From the NCBI GenBank assembly GCA_000711775.1, contig ARYC01017607.1, positions 1 to 64,000 of the forward strand: DNA of 64,000 nucleotides. The letters run 5' to 3'. Shown in pieces: positions 22,655-33,724 of this stretch. This DNA is from Oxytricha trifallax (Eukaryota; Ciliophora; Spirotrichea; Sporadotrichida; Oxytrichidae). The position numbers were made by a program, and so were the translations under genes. The stretch's first letter is position 1. Every line of letters starts with the position of its first letter. Below the pieces are notes generated by a model that ran no database searches, was not told the origin of the DNA, and saw only the letters and a list, made by a program, of their open reading frames with translations.

Positions 22655-23206
22655 CTTGTTTACAGATCTAAGAAATGATATTCAAATTTAAGTTTATTGA
22701 TTTCAATTATATACCTCTGTAAAACTTACTATTAAATATGGGTATCCTATAGGAGGTCAATCTCTTAGAAGGATATGGAGAAGGTTTTGAGAACTGGTTT
22801 CAAACTTGAGAGATTGATATCATATTCTTTTGTTATAGTTCCATATATTTAAATTTAAATTTGCACGTACTTAATTAGAAGCAGCTCCTAAAATGCTAGT
22901 ACTTAATAAGGAGCAGCTCCTAAAATGCTAGTACTTAATTAGGAGCTTTAGTTAAACTAGTACTAAATTAGTGGCACTAATTTAATCAGAAAATCACAAA
23001 ATACCTCCTAAAACACTACGTACTTAATTCGGTGCACCTCTTAAATCGGTCCGTGCTCTAATTAATTTATTTAGAGCTGCATCGTCTCACTCATTTTTCT
23101 TATCTAATACTATAAATTCTTATCTTGACACTTTTAAGTTTGCAAAGCTCTCCTATAAGCTCTCAGTTATAGAGGCAGTTTTATAATTTTAAATTCAAAT
23201 TTAAAT
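22655..23206. promoter_or_regulatory. Divergent intergenic region of TBE-1 with repeated motifs
   Basis: This separates the 22-kDa (-) and 57-kDa (+) genes and is the natural place for both promoters. It contains a short tandem repeat around 22866-22945 (GTACTTAATTAGRAGCAGC followed by TCCTAAAATGCTA), with further decayed copies to about 23060. TBE-2 has a comparable cluster of GGTACC/AATTGG motifs at the same place. Promoter function is inference from position. Confidence 0.5.
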
Positions 23207-23710
23207 ATGAGCGCTAACATTTTGAAAAAAAGAACAGCGCTCCCATCAAACCTAATGAGAATTACCTTTGGCAATTAGTTAGGCTTTGTTTACAGGGATC
23301 TCAAGCCTGAGAATATAATGTTGAACTTTTCACCTGTAAGAGTAACGATAATTGATTTCAACAGAGCCTTAAGAGTGGAAGCATCAAGACTTAGAAGTGT
23401 TATGGGAACTCCAGGCTATTATCTAGAAAGAGAAGACTGGAGAGATGGAGACTTTTAGTGGGATGTGTGGGCTTTAGCAGCAATAATAATAGAGTGCGAT
23501 ATGTCTCGCAATGAATACTACTCTACAAGTTGCGAGAAGGATGCTAAACAAAGAATAAAGCAATTTATTGACAAAACAAGAGTATCTTAATCAATGAAAT
23601 AAATGGCAGAGTCAATAATAATTAAACCAAACTCAAGATCAGACATATCAATAGAGCAGATAGAGTTGTGGTTGATTGAGTAAAATAAACTTCAGACCTC
23701 TACCACATGA
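23207..23710 (+). CDS. TBE 57-kDa-type gene, internally deleted but open (167 aa, TBE-1)
   Basis: An ATG at 23207 begins MSANILKKRTALPSN, matching the N terminus of the full gene. The frame then jumps directly to the kinase-like C lobe: FVYRDLKPENIML (catalytic loop, with Tyr in place of the usual His), IIDFNRA (DFN in place of DFG), GTPGYY, and WDVWALAAIIIEC. The zinc fingers and the kinase N lobe are gone, yet the frame stays open to TGA at 23708-23710. Without the ATP-binding lobe it cannot be a normal kinase. It may be a regulatory fragment or simply a relic kept open by chance. Confidence 0.8.
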
Positions 23711-23770
23711 TCCAAAAGTTCATTTTGAGTGATTAAATTAAATACATTTACTATATACTTACATTAAAAC

Positions 23771-23850
23771 CTATTAATAACCCCAACTCCTAACAAATTC
23801 CCTACAAATCAAAGACCTTAAAAACCTCATTAAGGAGTTTTGAGTTTTTG
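23771..23850 (-). repeat. TBE-1 right terminal inverted repeat
   Basis: The inverted sequence starts CAAAAACTCAAAACTCC and matches the left end at most positions. It is followed by the AAT target duplication. Confidence 0.9.
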
Positions 23851-23853
23851 AAT

Positions 23854-24580
23854 GGTAACAATAGATTAATTTAAATATGACCTATTAGATGGTTCCACAA
23901 AGATTTGGCTCAGACACTTTTGCACATGCTTTTTATCATAAAGAATTCTGATTAAAAGCAATTGCTCATCATGAACTGCCTTGCCTTGAAACTGAAAAGA
24001 TATGCTTGTAAAGATCAATCAAAACATTTTTGCTGTTTTATCTTGAAACCCTTTGTTTTCACTCATATTGATTTGAAGGAATACACGTGGCTTTAAGATT
24101 TAACACCCCAAAATAATTTAAGATAATATTTGATGAATTTTTAAGACATAACTTTACAAATTTATTAACTTTATTTTTGTAACTAGTCACTATCTTTTCA
24201 AACATTATTATTAGAAGAAAAAATTCAAGAATAATTGAAAGCTTACCCGAAATAAAATGGATATATATATATATATTGTATTTTGCTTCGATAATTATTA
24301 AATTTATCTCATAGAAAAGAATTTAAAAATAAATTTGGTTTCTATTAATCGCTAAAACATGGATTTTTAAATTTATTTTTTATTAAAATAAATTTAGATA
24401 CTTTATCTTAATTACTTTGGGATTTTTTTAAGCAAAAAGATAACACTATAATTCATTGTGAATAAAAATCTAAATAAATCTAAGTTATTCTTATGTTAAT
24501 AGTTCTACAGGCTTATAAGGTTTTATTAAACATCTTTAGTCTCTTGATAATGCTTTCAAAGATAGGCCCTTCCCCTGACT
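23854..24580. other. AT-rich spacer right of TBE-1
   Basis: No supportable gene. A short (AT)n run is at about 24260-24280. Confidence 0.4.
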
Positions 24581-24589
24581 TATGATTAA

Positions 24590-25931
24590 ATAAAGAAATA
24601 TCTCGACAAGAAAAAGAAAGAAGTTTGGGATCTTGGTCTGGACTTCGGAAAATATACACAAGTCTTCACAAGAATATTCAAATCTACAATTTGAATTGAG
24701 GTATTTAGGAAAAATTAAATAAACATTTTTAAGATCGAGGCTCTGTTAAGGATGTCAAAGAAGATTTAGAGGACCAGAAAAAAATGAGCATGAAGAGGAA
24801 TGACGAAGACAAAGAATAAAAGAGGAATATGTATGATAAAGAAGAAAAGAGCAACCAAAAATATATAAAGAAAATGACGATGAAAAAGTTGACTATGGCA
24901 TTGATGATGACTAAGGTAAAATTAGACTTAATATGTTGATGAGATCAAGATTACATTAACTTCTTCAAATAAATAAAATCTCCAAGATTAATATGATTTT
25001 ATTGAACTTAATAGCTTGAAAGAGAGGAGAAGTTTTGGTAAAATAATGCTGAATGACTCCATTGTATACTTAATAATTAAGAAAAATGTAAAACAGCAAT
25101 CAAGTCTCCTATATTTTTTGTATTCTTAATATGGTCAGAGTAATTATCTAAAGCAAAAAATTATGCATCTTGTATGCAAGAAAGTATGTCCAGAGTTAAA
25201 CAGCGTCAAACCTAATATAAAACTTGACTATACTTTTATCAATCAAAATAAAGATTGAATTAAAATCAAGTTTAAAATGAGAGAAATATACTACAGAAAG
25301 ATTTCTTATAAAGTTGATTACATCATTATTGTTCTTGAAAGAAAAAGCAATATGGGTCTGAAAAATATATTAAATAAAAATTAGCATTCGATGTCTTAAA
25401 ATCACTTTTATAACAAATTTGAATGACCTCCTTTAGCTGATATTTTATGTGAACATCATTCTGGAATATCAAGGTATTTGCTTTAAATGTACAATTTAAA
25501 ATATCTAAGCTTTTGAATATAAATTCTAAGTTTATTTTATATTACGTAAAAAGTTTGTATATACAAAAACCATGCTATTTAAATAAAATAAAGGGAAAAA
25601 GAAATTCCAGATAAATCGTTTGTCCGCCATTCTCTCTCATTAAAAATAATAAAAAGGAAAATAACCATAGACTACTTGTTATTGATGATGAGGAAATCTT
25701 GCATTAAGACTCATCTACTAGAGATGAATATTCTAAAGAGCAAGTTGATAATGAAAATGAGGAGATTTTTACAATATATGAATATGTTCTCATAGATTTT
25801 GCAAAACTAATGTTTGCTTATGAAAAATAGATAACGGATATATCTTTTATATTTCATGAGATAAATACTTGCAATATCTAATTAGAAACAGTATTTTTCT
25901 TATATGAGAGTCAAATGAATATTATATAACA
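24590..25931 (+). pseudogene. Decayed ciliate-code gene of unknown function
   Basis: Successive plus-strand segments read as charged protein. They are KKKEVWDLGLDFGKYTQVF (about 24610-24700), a Lys/Asp/Glu-rich part (DEDKEQKRNMYDKEEK, 24800-24860), and a long segment at about 25010-25430 including KIMHLVCKKVCPELNSVK with one in-frame TGA at about 25257. A last acidic stretch, KEQVDNENEEIFTIYEYV, lies at 25735-25800. Frame changes separate the segments. Introns, short eliminated sequences or decay could each explain the breaks. No known domain was identified. Confidence 0.4.
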
Positions 25932-25939
25932 ATGAATAT

Positions 25940-26482
25940 ATAAATTATTTTAATAAAGTTTTCATCAGATTTTAATTATATGTAAAAATGAAACCCTAAT
26001 TTAAATAAAAATGCAAAATTAATTAAAAAAATGTTTAAACTCAGAGAAAAAAAAAGATTAAACTCTTCTGCTTACTGGAAGGTTGGCTCTCTTTCAATAA
26101 TCCAGCGCAACATTGACTCAAAGGAAAATAATAAGAAGGAATGAGTCAAGTTGAAAATGAATCCCTTAATCATGAAAGGAAAGGCAAATTCAAAATAATT
26201 CCATTGTTTTGGTTTATTGATAATATTTAAGATATCCTAAGATCTAACAACTTATTTTTAATTGAATATAATTAATTTGCAACTTTTAAATATAAAATAA
26301 AGAGATTGTTTTATAAACTACAATGATAAAGGTTTGTAGAAAATTCTTGTAAAAATACTTGAAGAGAATGATGCTTTTTACATAATCTAAAGATTAAACT
26401 TTATTTTTTAAAGGTGTAACATTTGTAAAAATATCTAAGATATAGAGAAAAAGAAATGAAAACTTTTAGCAATGTCAACATT
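25940..26482. other. AT-rich spacer left of TBE-4
   Basis: Nothing supportable beyond short coding-like patches without consistent frame. Confidence 0.35.
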
Positions 26483-26649
26483 CAAAAATCCTTAAAGTTG
26501 TTTTAATGATAAAAAGCTGCAATTAACGCTTACTTTATTAGTTTTTTTTATAATTTTTATAGGGGTTTAATGTTTAAATATTAGTAGTTTAAGTGAGCAT
26601 ATAAAGCTAGATTTGAAAATATTTCACACAAACATAAAGCTTAGAGTTA

Positions 26650-27179
26650 GCTAAAATATGAGATTTTTGGGAAATAATTGATCAATCAAATTTACACATG
26701 TTATATTTTATATTAAAATAATAAATCTAGGTATTCTATAGCATATTTTATACTTTAAACCTGTTTATCGGTAGAGTACCTTAATTATATTAATTAGATT
26801 AAAAAAGAAAAATAAATATTGCATTACTTTTTTACATAGTTACATTTATTAATCTTCAATATATAATAAAATTAGTAAATTAAATATTTAATATAAAAAA
26901 GTAGAAATCATAAAATCTTATTGCCGAACTAAAGAACAATATAGCAATTTTAATTTTAAATTATATAATTTTATTATTAAATGATTTCTATATAAAAATT
27001 AATGCAATATTTATTTTTATTTTTTAGTCTAATTAATATAATTAAGGTACTCTACAGCAAAACAGGTTTAAAGTATAAAACATGCGATGGAGTACCTAGA
27101 TTTATTATTTTAATATTTAAAATATAACATGTGTAAAATTGATTGATCAATTATTTCACCAAAAATCTCATATTTTGGC
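26650..27179. mobile_element. 530-bp foldback (inverted-repeat) element inside TBE-4
   Basis: Arms of about 176 bp (26650-26825 and 27000-27179) are inverted copies starting GCTAAAATATGAGATTT. About 175 bp of AT-rich spacer separates them. TTA flanks both sides (26647-26649 and 27180-27182), a 3-bp target duplication. It splits the 3' untranslated part of the TBE-4 relic, so it landed after TBE-4. No coding frame was seen. It is MITE-like. Confidence 0.85.
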
Positions 27180-27182
27180 TTA

Positions 27183-27645
27183 GTCATGTGAAGATTCTCT
27201 GAATTTTATCTTTCTAAGTTGCTGTTTGATTGTTTCTATCTTACCATCACTTTAATTGTTTGGTTTAATTATTATTTAATATGCATGTTATCTGAGACCT
27301 CCATTTATTTAAATTTGATCGAGATATAGCTGGATTCTTTACGTAGAATCTCTTTCATTCTTGCAGCTAAAGAAATCGTTTCTTGGAATGTCACTCTCTA
27401 TTATAATTGCAGCTAGTGCCCATATTTCCCGTGAAGTGTTTTCGTCTCTCCAATCTTCTCTCTCTCTCTGGAAAATATCCAAGAGTGCCTTGTACATTTT
27501 CTAATGGGGAAGCTTACACTCTTTGCGCTTTGTTGAAATCAATTATATACTCTTAGAGGTTGGAAGTCCATCATTATATTTATATGCTTTAAGTCTCATG
27601 AACGTAACCGAGCTCTTCTATTCAGTTAAAATAGTGAAAAAATCG
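27183..27645 (-). pseudogene. TBE-4 57-kDa-type gene, kinase C-lobe fragment
   Basis: The minus strand aligns with TBE-3 at about 63420-63830: a YVH-like catalytic loop start, the IIDFN motif region, the E-R-E-D-W-R segment after the activation loop, and the C-terminal tail. Several frame breaks and substitutions remove any function. Confidence 0.75.
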
Positions 27646-27649
27646 TGAA

Positions 27650-28235
27650 TATACAAATGCTAAAATATAAAGAAAAATAATATAAATACTCAAAAGATTT
27701 TTTTAAATAATATTTATTAGAAATCTACTTGATTAATAAGATAATTATATATAATTGTGAATTGAATTATAAAAATTAATTTATTTTTGCTACCTGAGGA
27801 TTTATTTAGAATTTATATGTTATAGTATGTTTATTAATAGTGAATAATAGAAATGAAATTTTATTTTAATGTCTATTTTTTATTAATATGTAAAAATATG
27901 AATAATTTTCAAATAATTTGCTAATAAATGTAACAAATCTTTAAAATTAACAAATTTCAATATATAAAATAAATTAATTAACTAAAATATAAAACAGTGT
28001 ATAATTTAACTTTCATATAAGGGGAAAAGTAATTTGATATATATAGAGAATTTTAAATAAAAATATTTTAAAATTAGAATTATAAATTATAAATATATAA
28101 TAAAAATTGGCTCAAGTAGTAAAAATATAATATTTACTGCTTTCGTCCACTTTTAATATAATTAAATCAAAATCAAATAAATTTATAAAAAATAATTATA
28201 ATGAATGATTCACTTAAATTTTTTTTTATTTCTGT
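27650..28235. other. AT-rich insertion in the TBE-4 kinase region
   Basis: About 585 bp with no counterpart in TBE-2 or TBE-3 separates the two parts of the kinase-like gene. No clear terminal repeats or frame are visible. It may be an older mobile element or an eliminated spacer. Confidence 0.4.
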
Positions 28236-28880
28236 TGTCAGATATAAATTTTCTTGAAGTTATTTCAAGGAGGGGAAGCCTAAATGCTACATTTAATATC
28301 CAAGTAAAATCGCATCTAGGAAAATAATGTAAAAATACGCCTGCTATCATTTAACTTTGCCTTTTAAAGAGCGTAATACTCATTAGCGAATTCCATTTAG
28401 AACTTGTCATCAGCATGGAAGTAATTGAAAGGATATATTTTATAAGCATATTAGTCATCTCTAATAACTCTTTCTTCTATTTTATCCTCAAGTGAGAGGT
28501 AGCTTTCAATACAAGAAACTATGTCTATAATTCTTAAGATAGGAATCTTCATTGCCTCGATTTTATTTATAATTTTATTGATCTCTGAGACTGAGAGGTT
28601 CTTAACTGCTTTATTCATTTTGACTTATTTCTCTACCTCAACCCTAAGAGACTCAGCTATATTTCTTGACCTTTTTTTGAGGAATCTTCTTCCTGTAGGT
28701 TCATAAATAAACACTATGCTTTGATTGTGTTTTTTTTAAATAAATAATAATGTGTCTTGAAAGAGAATTAGGCTTCTCACAGAACTCACCGATATACTGA
28801 GCTTCCTTCTTTCAATGCTAAAGATATAGACGAAGCATATAGTTGTGGATTTTATTTTTAATTAGTAAAGCGAAATTTAA
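28236..28880 (-). pseudogene. TBE-4 57-kDa-type gene, zinc-finger to kinase N-lobe fragment
   Basis: The minus strand aligns closely with TBE-3 at about 62760-63330. It contains the second zinc finger (a C-E-K-P-N-S-L-S pattern), the acidic linker, the SCIESYLSLEDKIEE segment, and the segment before the kinase catalytic loop. Multiple frame breaks make it a relic. Confidence 0.75.
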
Positions 28881-28889
28881 ATCATACTC

Positions 28890-30140
28890 TAGATAAATTT
28901 CTCGAGCTTTATATGCTCTCTTAACCATTCTAATTAAAATGGTATATTTGCAATTTGATAAGTTAATTTAAAATAAATTCATTTAATCGAAATATTCAGA
29001 ATTTTCTTAAGAAACTGCTCATTTCTCAATTAAAACGTGCAAAGCTGAATAAAGCAGTTTCTTTATTCATTTATATATATATATATATCATTTTGAAAAA
29101 TGATATTAAATTCTATTGAGCTTCATTGATGTCAGATATTTCCAATTTTTAATTTCCTAAACTCTATATAAGAGCAAGGCTTTAAATAAAAAAAAAATGT
29201 GCTAATTTATAAAAGTGAATAATCATAACTAATTTACAGAATACAACCTTGATAACAATGAGTGATGCGCAGATTGAGTTGATTAAAAAGAATTTAATTG
29301 CAAAAACGAATTTCACATACCATCAATCGTTTTTAACAATAAAGACATTTCTTATAAGAATAAAGGAATAAATTATATATTCTATCTTATTTTTAAGATA
29401 GTAGCAGACTATCATATGGGAATGAAAATTTAAATTATCTCTTAAGGGTAAAGCTTATTAAATATTATAAGTCACTTTCATGAATCGACCTTAACTTGAA
29501 GAAAATCTTTTCGTTTAGGATCTTTTATTTATTCATAATATATTTAAAGGTGACGTTGCTTTATATACTTTACAAAGTTCAATGGAAGAACTTCAATTAA
29601 TTTAACAAAGCTATATTATTCACGATCTTACATGCTTGCTTGCATTTACTTACCTTACAATGTTAATCTCTTAAAACATCGTTAGAATATAGTTTACTCA
29701 CTCATTTAAAGAATGTACTGATTAAAGCAATATTGATTTTTAAGAAAATTGTTCTTTAGATTTTCATATTCCAATAAATAGTCAAATCACTTTTTTTTAG
29801 ATAGTTGAGCAGCATCTCGTCACTACAAAGGAAATGCAGTGATAGAGAAATGTAGAGAATTTGAAATTGAATAAGCTCTAGAAATGAAATTGAGCCGAAA
29901 CGTCGTCAAAGTCTCGAAATGTGTTGTTGCAAACTGACATTTTCTACGAAAGCTGAATATGCTCTCTCAACCATTTTAAGTTCAATGATATTTTCTCAGT
30001 TTGGTGAGCTCGATTAAAACCAAATTGCCTAGTGAATGAATTTAAGCGCAAATATTTAAGTAGTTACTTGAGAAGCTGCAAATGAATAATGCAAGTTGAG
30101 TTTTATAACTATTTTCATGATTCATTGATATCATTTTAGA
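28890..30140 (-). repeat. Diverged, inverted relative of the 1.37-kb tandem unit
   Basis: It is colinear, in inverted orientation, with the tandem unit. Anchors include GTTGAGCAGCATCTCGTC (29833-29852), ACTTGAAGAAAATCTTTTCG (29492-29511), CTTTATATACTTTACAAAG (29558-29577) and the CATATGGGAATGAAAATTT region (29413-29433). The segment at 28898-29065 is repeated at 29945-30110, so this is itself about 1.2 units of a tandem with a period near 1,050 bp. That is shorter than 1,371 because about 500 bp upstream of the protein frame is missing. Identity is roughly two thirds by eye. Confidence 0.8.
28908..29450 (+). pseudogene. Relic of the tandem-repeat protein gene
   Basis: The plus strand reads MLSQPFQL at the point matching the tandem-unit frame start MCTLNPP. 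It then gives FLKKLLISQLKRAK where the array gives LLRKLFISQLNHAN. After breaks it gives YKNKGINYIFYL where the array gives YKKSGAYKIFSL. Many matched codons differ at the third base. Internal TGA codons and frame changes near 29115 and 29350 make it a pseudogene. Confidence 0.55.
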
Positions 30141-30144
30141 AGAA

Positions 30145-31870
30145 GAGACTATTTATTATTATTTGTAATATATATTAATAAAAATATATTAAATAAATAT
30201 GATTGAATTTCTTTTTATTTAATCTTTTTTTTTTGTTTTTTATTTATTTATTTTTATTTACATATATTGATTTGTTTAATTTTTTTTTTATGTTTTATTA
30301 AACCACATGATATTTATAGTTTTTTTATTTATTTTGACAATTTTAATAGCAGACGTGCTCTTGTCACTTGCTCATTATTAGGAAGAATATCTGTGTTAAA
30401 GACTAAAATCTAAAATATAAATTGATTTATAAAAATTTATGAAATAAACATTATTTTTAAAAATCCATTTTTAGAGTATTACTTTTAGATTATTAAATAT
30501 ATGAAGATAATAATGAATCTTTTTAATAATATATATAAATAAATTGAGAGTAACCTTCAATTTATGAAAAGTAGAAATATTTAACAATTTTCATTATTTT
30601 TGCTTTTGTTTTAATGCGATATAAATTAGAATCTGAATACATACCTTTTATAAATTTATAATATTCATAAGTTTTCAGTAATAATTATATTTACATTAAT
30701 ATCATGAATTTTATAAAAAATATAAGTTAATTTACAAATATTTCTTTTTTACTTTTCTTTCTGATATTGAATCCTGATTTTGTTAATTATTATATAGTTA
30801 AGCCATCATATATACTTAAATTTATATAATCAGTAATTTCAATAAATTTGAAATGAATCTTATTTGCATTTTCAATAATCTTATTAATAAAAGTTAATAT
30901 AGTTTTATTCATTGAGTAAAATTATATTAACTTGAATTATATTAATAAAACAATTGTAAACTTAATGAATTCAAACATTAAAAAAAGTGGGTCTAGAGTA
31001 AGAAAAATTTTCTACTTTTGCTAATCTTTTGAACGCCTTAATGTTTATACATTTAATTAAAATGTTATTATAATCTATGTTGTTATGTTTTTAGCTATGT
31101 TCATATTTGAATAATTACTTTTCCAATTCACTTATTCAACTTAAATTTGATAAATATATTAATCAAGTTTTCAATTATATTTTTCATAGTAATTTAATAT
31201 GAATATTGAAATAAAGTTACAAAATTAAAATTAACATTAAAAAACTAAAAAGACTTTTATTTAAGAAAAGAAGTAACAAACATCTATTACACAAAAAAAT
31301 AGTTTATTAAACCAATCTTTATATTTGTTGAGAATTTATTCAGAAATTAAAAAATAGATAAGCAATCTATTGTTTTTTAGACATAGAGAGATTCATTATA
31401 TTCTTAAGAAAAATTGACATTAATATATAATTTATATTTTAGTATCATTTTAAGTGATGTAAATGTAACTCTCCAAGCTACTAAATAATATAACTCATGT
31501 AATTGAAATCATACTTGTTCATTATTCAAAATATTGAAATTTATTAATGTGAGGAATTAAAAAGATATTTATATATTGAATACTACATTTAAAATTTCTA
31601 TTTTTTCTAAGTATTTTTATTTAATAAATCCAAAAGTTAGAAACACTCACCCACCTAAACCTCTTTATTAACTTAGAAACTTTGAAGTTTCAAATAAAAA
31701 ATTAATTACTTCAATTTTCTAGAAAATATAAAATACCGAAAAAGAATATATTTTATGGACTTATTAAATAAATAACTCTAAATTAAATTTGGCTGTGTAT
31801 TACTTATTTAATAAATGAGTATTTTTATATATTAATTGAATTAAAATTTAATATAAATATATCAAGAGGA
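30145..31870. other. AT-rich spacer
   Basis: Very AT-rich with homopolymer runs. I see no gene, RNA or repeat I can support. Confidence 0.45.
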
Positions 31871-31879
31871 GTCTCAAAA

Positions 31880-32190
31880 TTTCAAATATAATATATTGAA
31901 ATCTTAATTTCGGACTTACTGTCGAGACGGTTGATCGACTGATCAATTCTGATAGGAAAGGGGGTTCAAAACTCAGGGTTCGCTGATATTTGTACCTGGT
32001 AAAAAAAATGGGATACTCCTCTGGAGCTGGTATGACATTAAATGGCAGCACATGTCCCGGTTCGAAAATCCTGAGTGGCTACAAGGAAGAAAGGACATGA
32101 GTTAGAACTACGGTCGGTTACCACAACTGATGTTTCCGAAGGGGTGGCCAGTAGGAAGTACCTTCAGCATTATTTCCCTGAATATTAATT
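31880..32190. other. GC-rich island, protein-like on both strands (candidate MDS)
   Basis: About 300 bp with sharply higher GC than the flanks. On the plus strand, LTVETVDRLINSDRKGG runs, after a 1-bp shift in a G run near 31964, into LIFVPGKKNGILLWSWYDI and FENPEWLQGRKDMSQNYGRL. On the minus strand a ~100-codon frame is also open (TSYWPPLRKHQLWQP and EEYPIFFTRYKYQRTLSFE). I cannot decide the strand. Its boundaries and composition fit a macronuclear-destined segment or a gene fragment. No family is recognised. Confidence 0.35.
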
Positions 32191-32194
32191 TCCT

Positions 32195-33030
32195 AATAAC
32201 TTTACTAATTAACTATAATGAAATTTCTTAATTTAAGATTTTAAGATTATTATTAACTCTCCTTTTTTGACATTCGAAGGTCAAGAAAATAAAACAATCA
32301 TATAATCGATCTTAAATTAGAAAATATTTGAATATAGAGTTTTTTTATTTATTCATACTTAAGGCTTTAATATACTGAAAAGGTCGATTCAGACATCACT
32401 TGATGAAAGCTTTCTTAATGAAAAAATTCTTTTCTATAATTACAAGTCTTAAAATAGGAAAATTAAATTTTTATTTTCATAAAATTAAATAAAAATCAAT
32501 GATTAATAATTACTTATTAGTATCCGTATTTAAAGAAAGTCTAGCACTAGCATTGGCTTTAATGAAACTACAGCTACATTTGATTTTTATAGAAATATTA
32601 CATAATTGTGATAAAAATTTTACATACTGTAACCAAGAAAACTTTTTTATATAAAATATTATCATCTAAAAATTAATTGAATCTTAACAACAAGTATTAA
32701 GAGTATTATTTATGTTTTATTTTAGGTTCTGTTAAAGACTTACATCAGCTCATTGAATTCTATATTTAAACTATGATAACACCCCACTTAGACCACTATA
32801 TGACTTGTATATTAATGACATCAAATATGTTTCTTAATATATTTTATATGATTATTATAAGCAAAAATTGAAATTTAGATTTTTTCTTTATTGATAATTT
32901 TAATATTGAAAAAATATAATGTATAAAGCATAGATTTGAATGAATAGTAACTCCAAAAACTATTGATGTTTAATGAGTAATCTCAATAAATTTTACATAT
33001 TATTGTTTCATACTAAAATCAAACCATCAA
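32195..33030. other. AT-rich spacer
   Basis: No supportable feature. Confidence 0.4.
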
Positions 33031-33722
33031 TCTTTAGTCGTGAAGTAGACGTGTCAGAAATGAAATTACGTGGCAATCAATGAAGTGGCAGTCGTGAATA
33101 AAAAAACTCCGAAAAAACCAATCTACGCTACTGCCTCGCTTCACCCTTAATTAAGATGTTAAACCAGATAACCCAATAGAACAGAGCTCAAGAAAACCAT
33201 TATATCTGCAGGTGTGGTGAAAACTCTTTCTGGTCCCACGTCCTTTCGCTGTGGTAGCTTCAGCACCCTAATCAAGTGTGGGCGAAAATTACTTATCTTT
33301 GGCTAGTATGGTTTTCGTCATCTCATTTTTGAAAGCTGAGCACCACCTTCATCCTGCTCTTTATTACCTAGGAAACTGAACTAAAGCCAGGTAACTCATC
33401 TAATGCAGGGAATTATAGGACTCAAGCCAACTCGAAGAGTGAATAGCTGGCAGATTGAACCCCAACGGCTGGCTCTTAATGCCTTGCACCCAGAAATCCT
33501 CTATCTACCCTCGATTGGCATTAGTGTAATAGAAAGCTCTATTAGAATGTCCTTAGTGAGATTGATACCTGACCTAGCAATTATCTTTCTAATTCCAAAA
33601 ACTATTAAATATTGTTTTGTTTTAGGATTTGTAAAATTTTGTATATGTTTATTGAAGAATTTAAGGAATAAAATACTAGAATTTAAAATAGGAAGCAAAT
33701 AAGTGAAAAATGTATTCATCAT
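33030..33722 (+). other. GC-rich island with a plus-strand coding-like frame (candidate MDS)
   Basis: The GC-richer part is 33040-33560. A plus-strand ciliate-code frame is open from about 33341 and reads QGIIGLKPTRRVNSW, then IEPQRLALNALHPEIL, then ESSIRMSLVRLIPDLA before running into AT-rich DNA. The minus strand is also open over much of it, ending at TGA near 33400. Neither matches a family I know. It may be one exon or an MDS of a gene otherwise outside the island. Confidence 0.3.
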
Positions 33723-33724
33723 TT

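Larger units (their letters stand above)
20638..23850 (+). mobile_element. TBE-1: internally deleted TBE transposon (3,213 bp)
   Basis: Both ends carry the TBE-type terminal inverted repeat and are flanked by the 3-bp duplication AAT (20635-20637 and 23851-23853), the ANT target known for TBE elements. Gene order is as in full-length elements: DDE transposase (+), 22-kDa-type gene (-), 57-kDa-type gene (+). It is about 900 bp shorter than TBE-2 because the front two thirds of the 57-kDa gene is missing. The terminal repeats have diverged from each other (about four fifths identical by eye), so the insertion is fairly old. Confidence 0.95.
26483..28880 (-). mobile_element. TBE-4: truncated, minus-strand TBE relic
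   Basis: On the minus strand this matches the right half of TBE-3: zinc-finger region, kinase-like C lobe, 3' untranslated part and a decayed terminal repeat. The terminal repeat ends at 26483 next to a possible ATT duplication at 26480-26482. The transposase half is absent, and the relic abuts the diverged tandem-unit copy at about 28890. Two insertions interrupt it: the foldback element at 26650-27179 and an AT-rich block at about 27650-28235. Confidence 0.85.

Noticed and set aside
28521..28706. Plus-strand 61-codon hydrophobic frame
   Set aside because: It is antisense to the TBE-4 zinc-finger/kinase relic on the minus strand.
31930..32075. Pol III B-box-like words (GGTTCAAAACTC, GGTTCGAAAATCC)
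   Set aside because: No tRNA or SINE structure surrounds them, and the same bases read well as protein.
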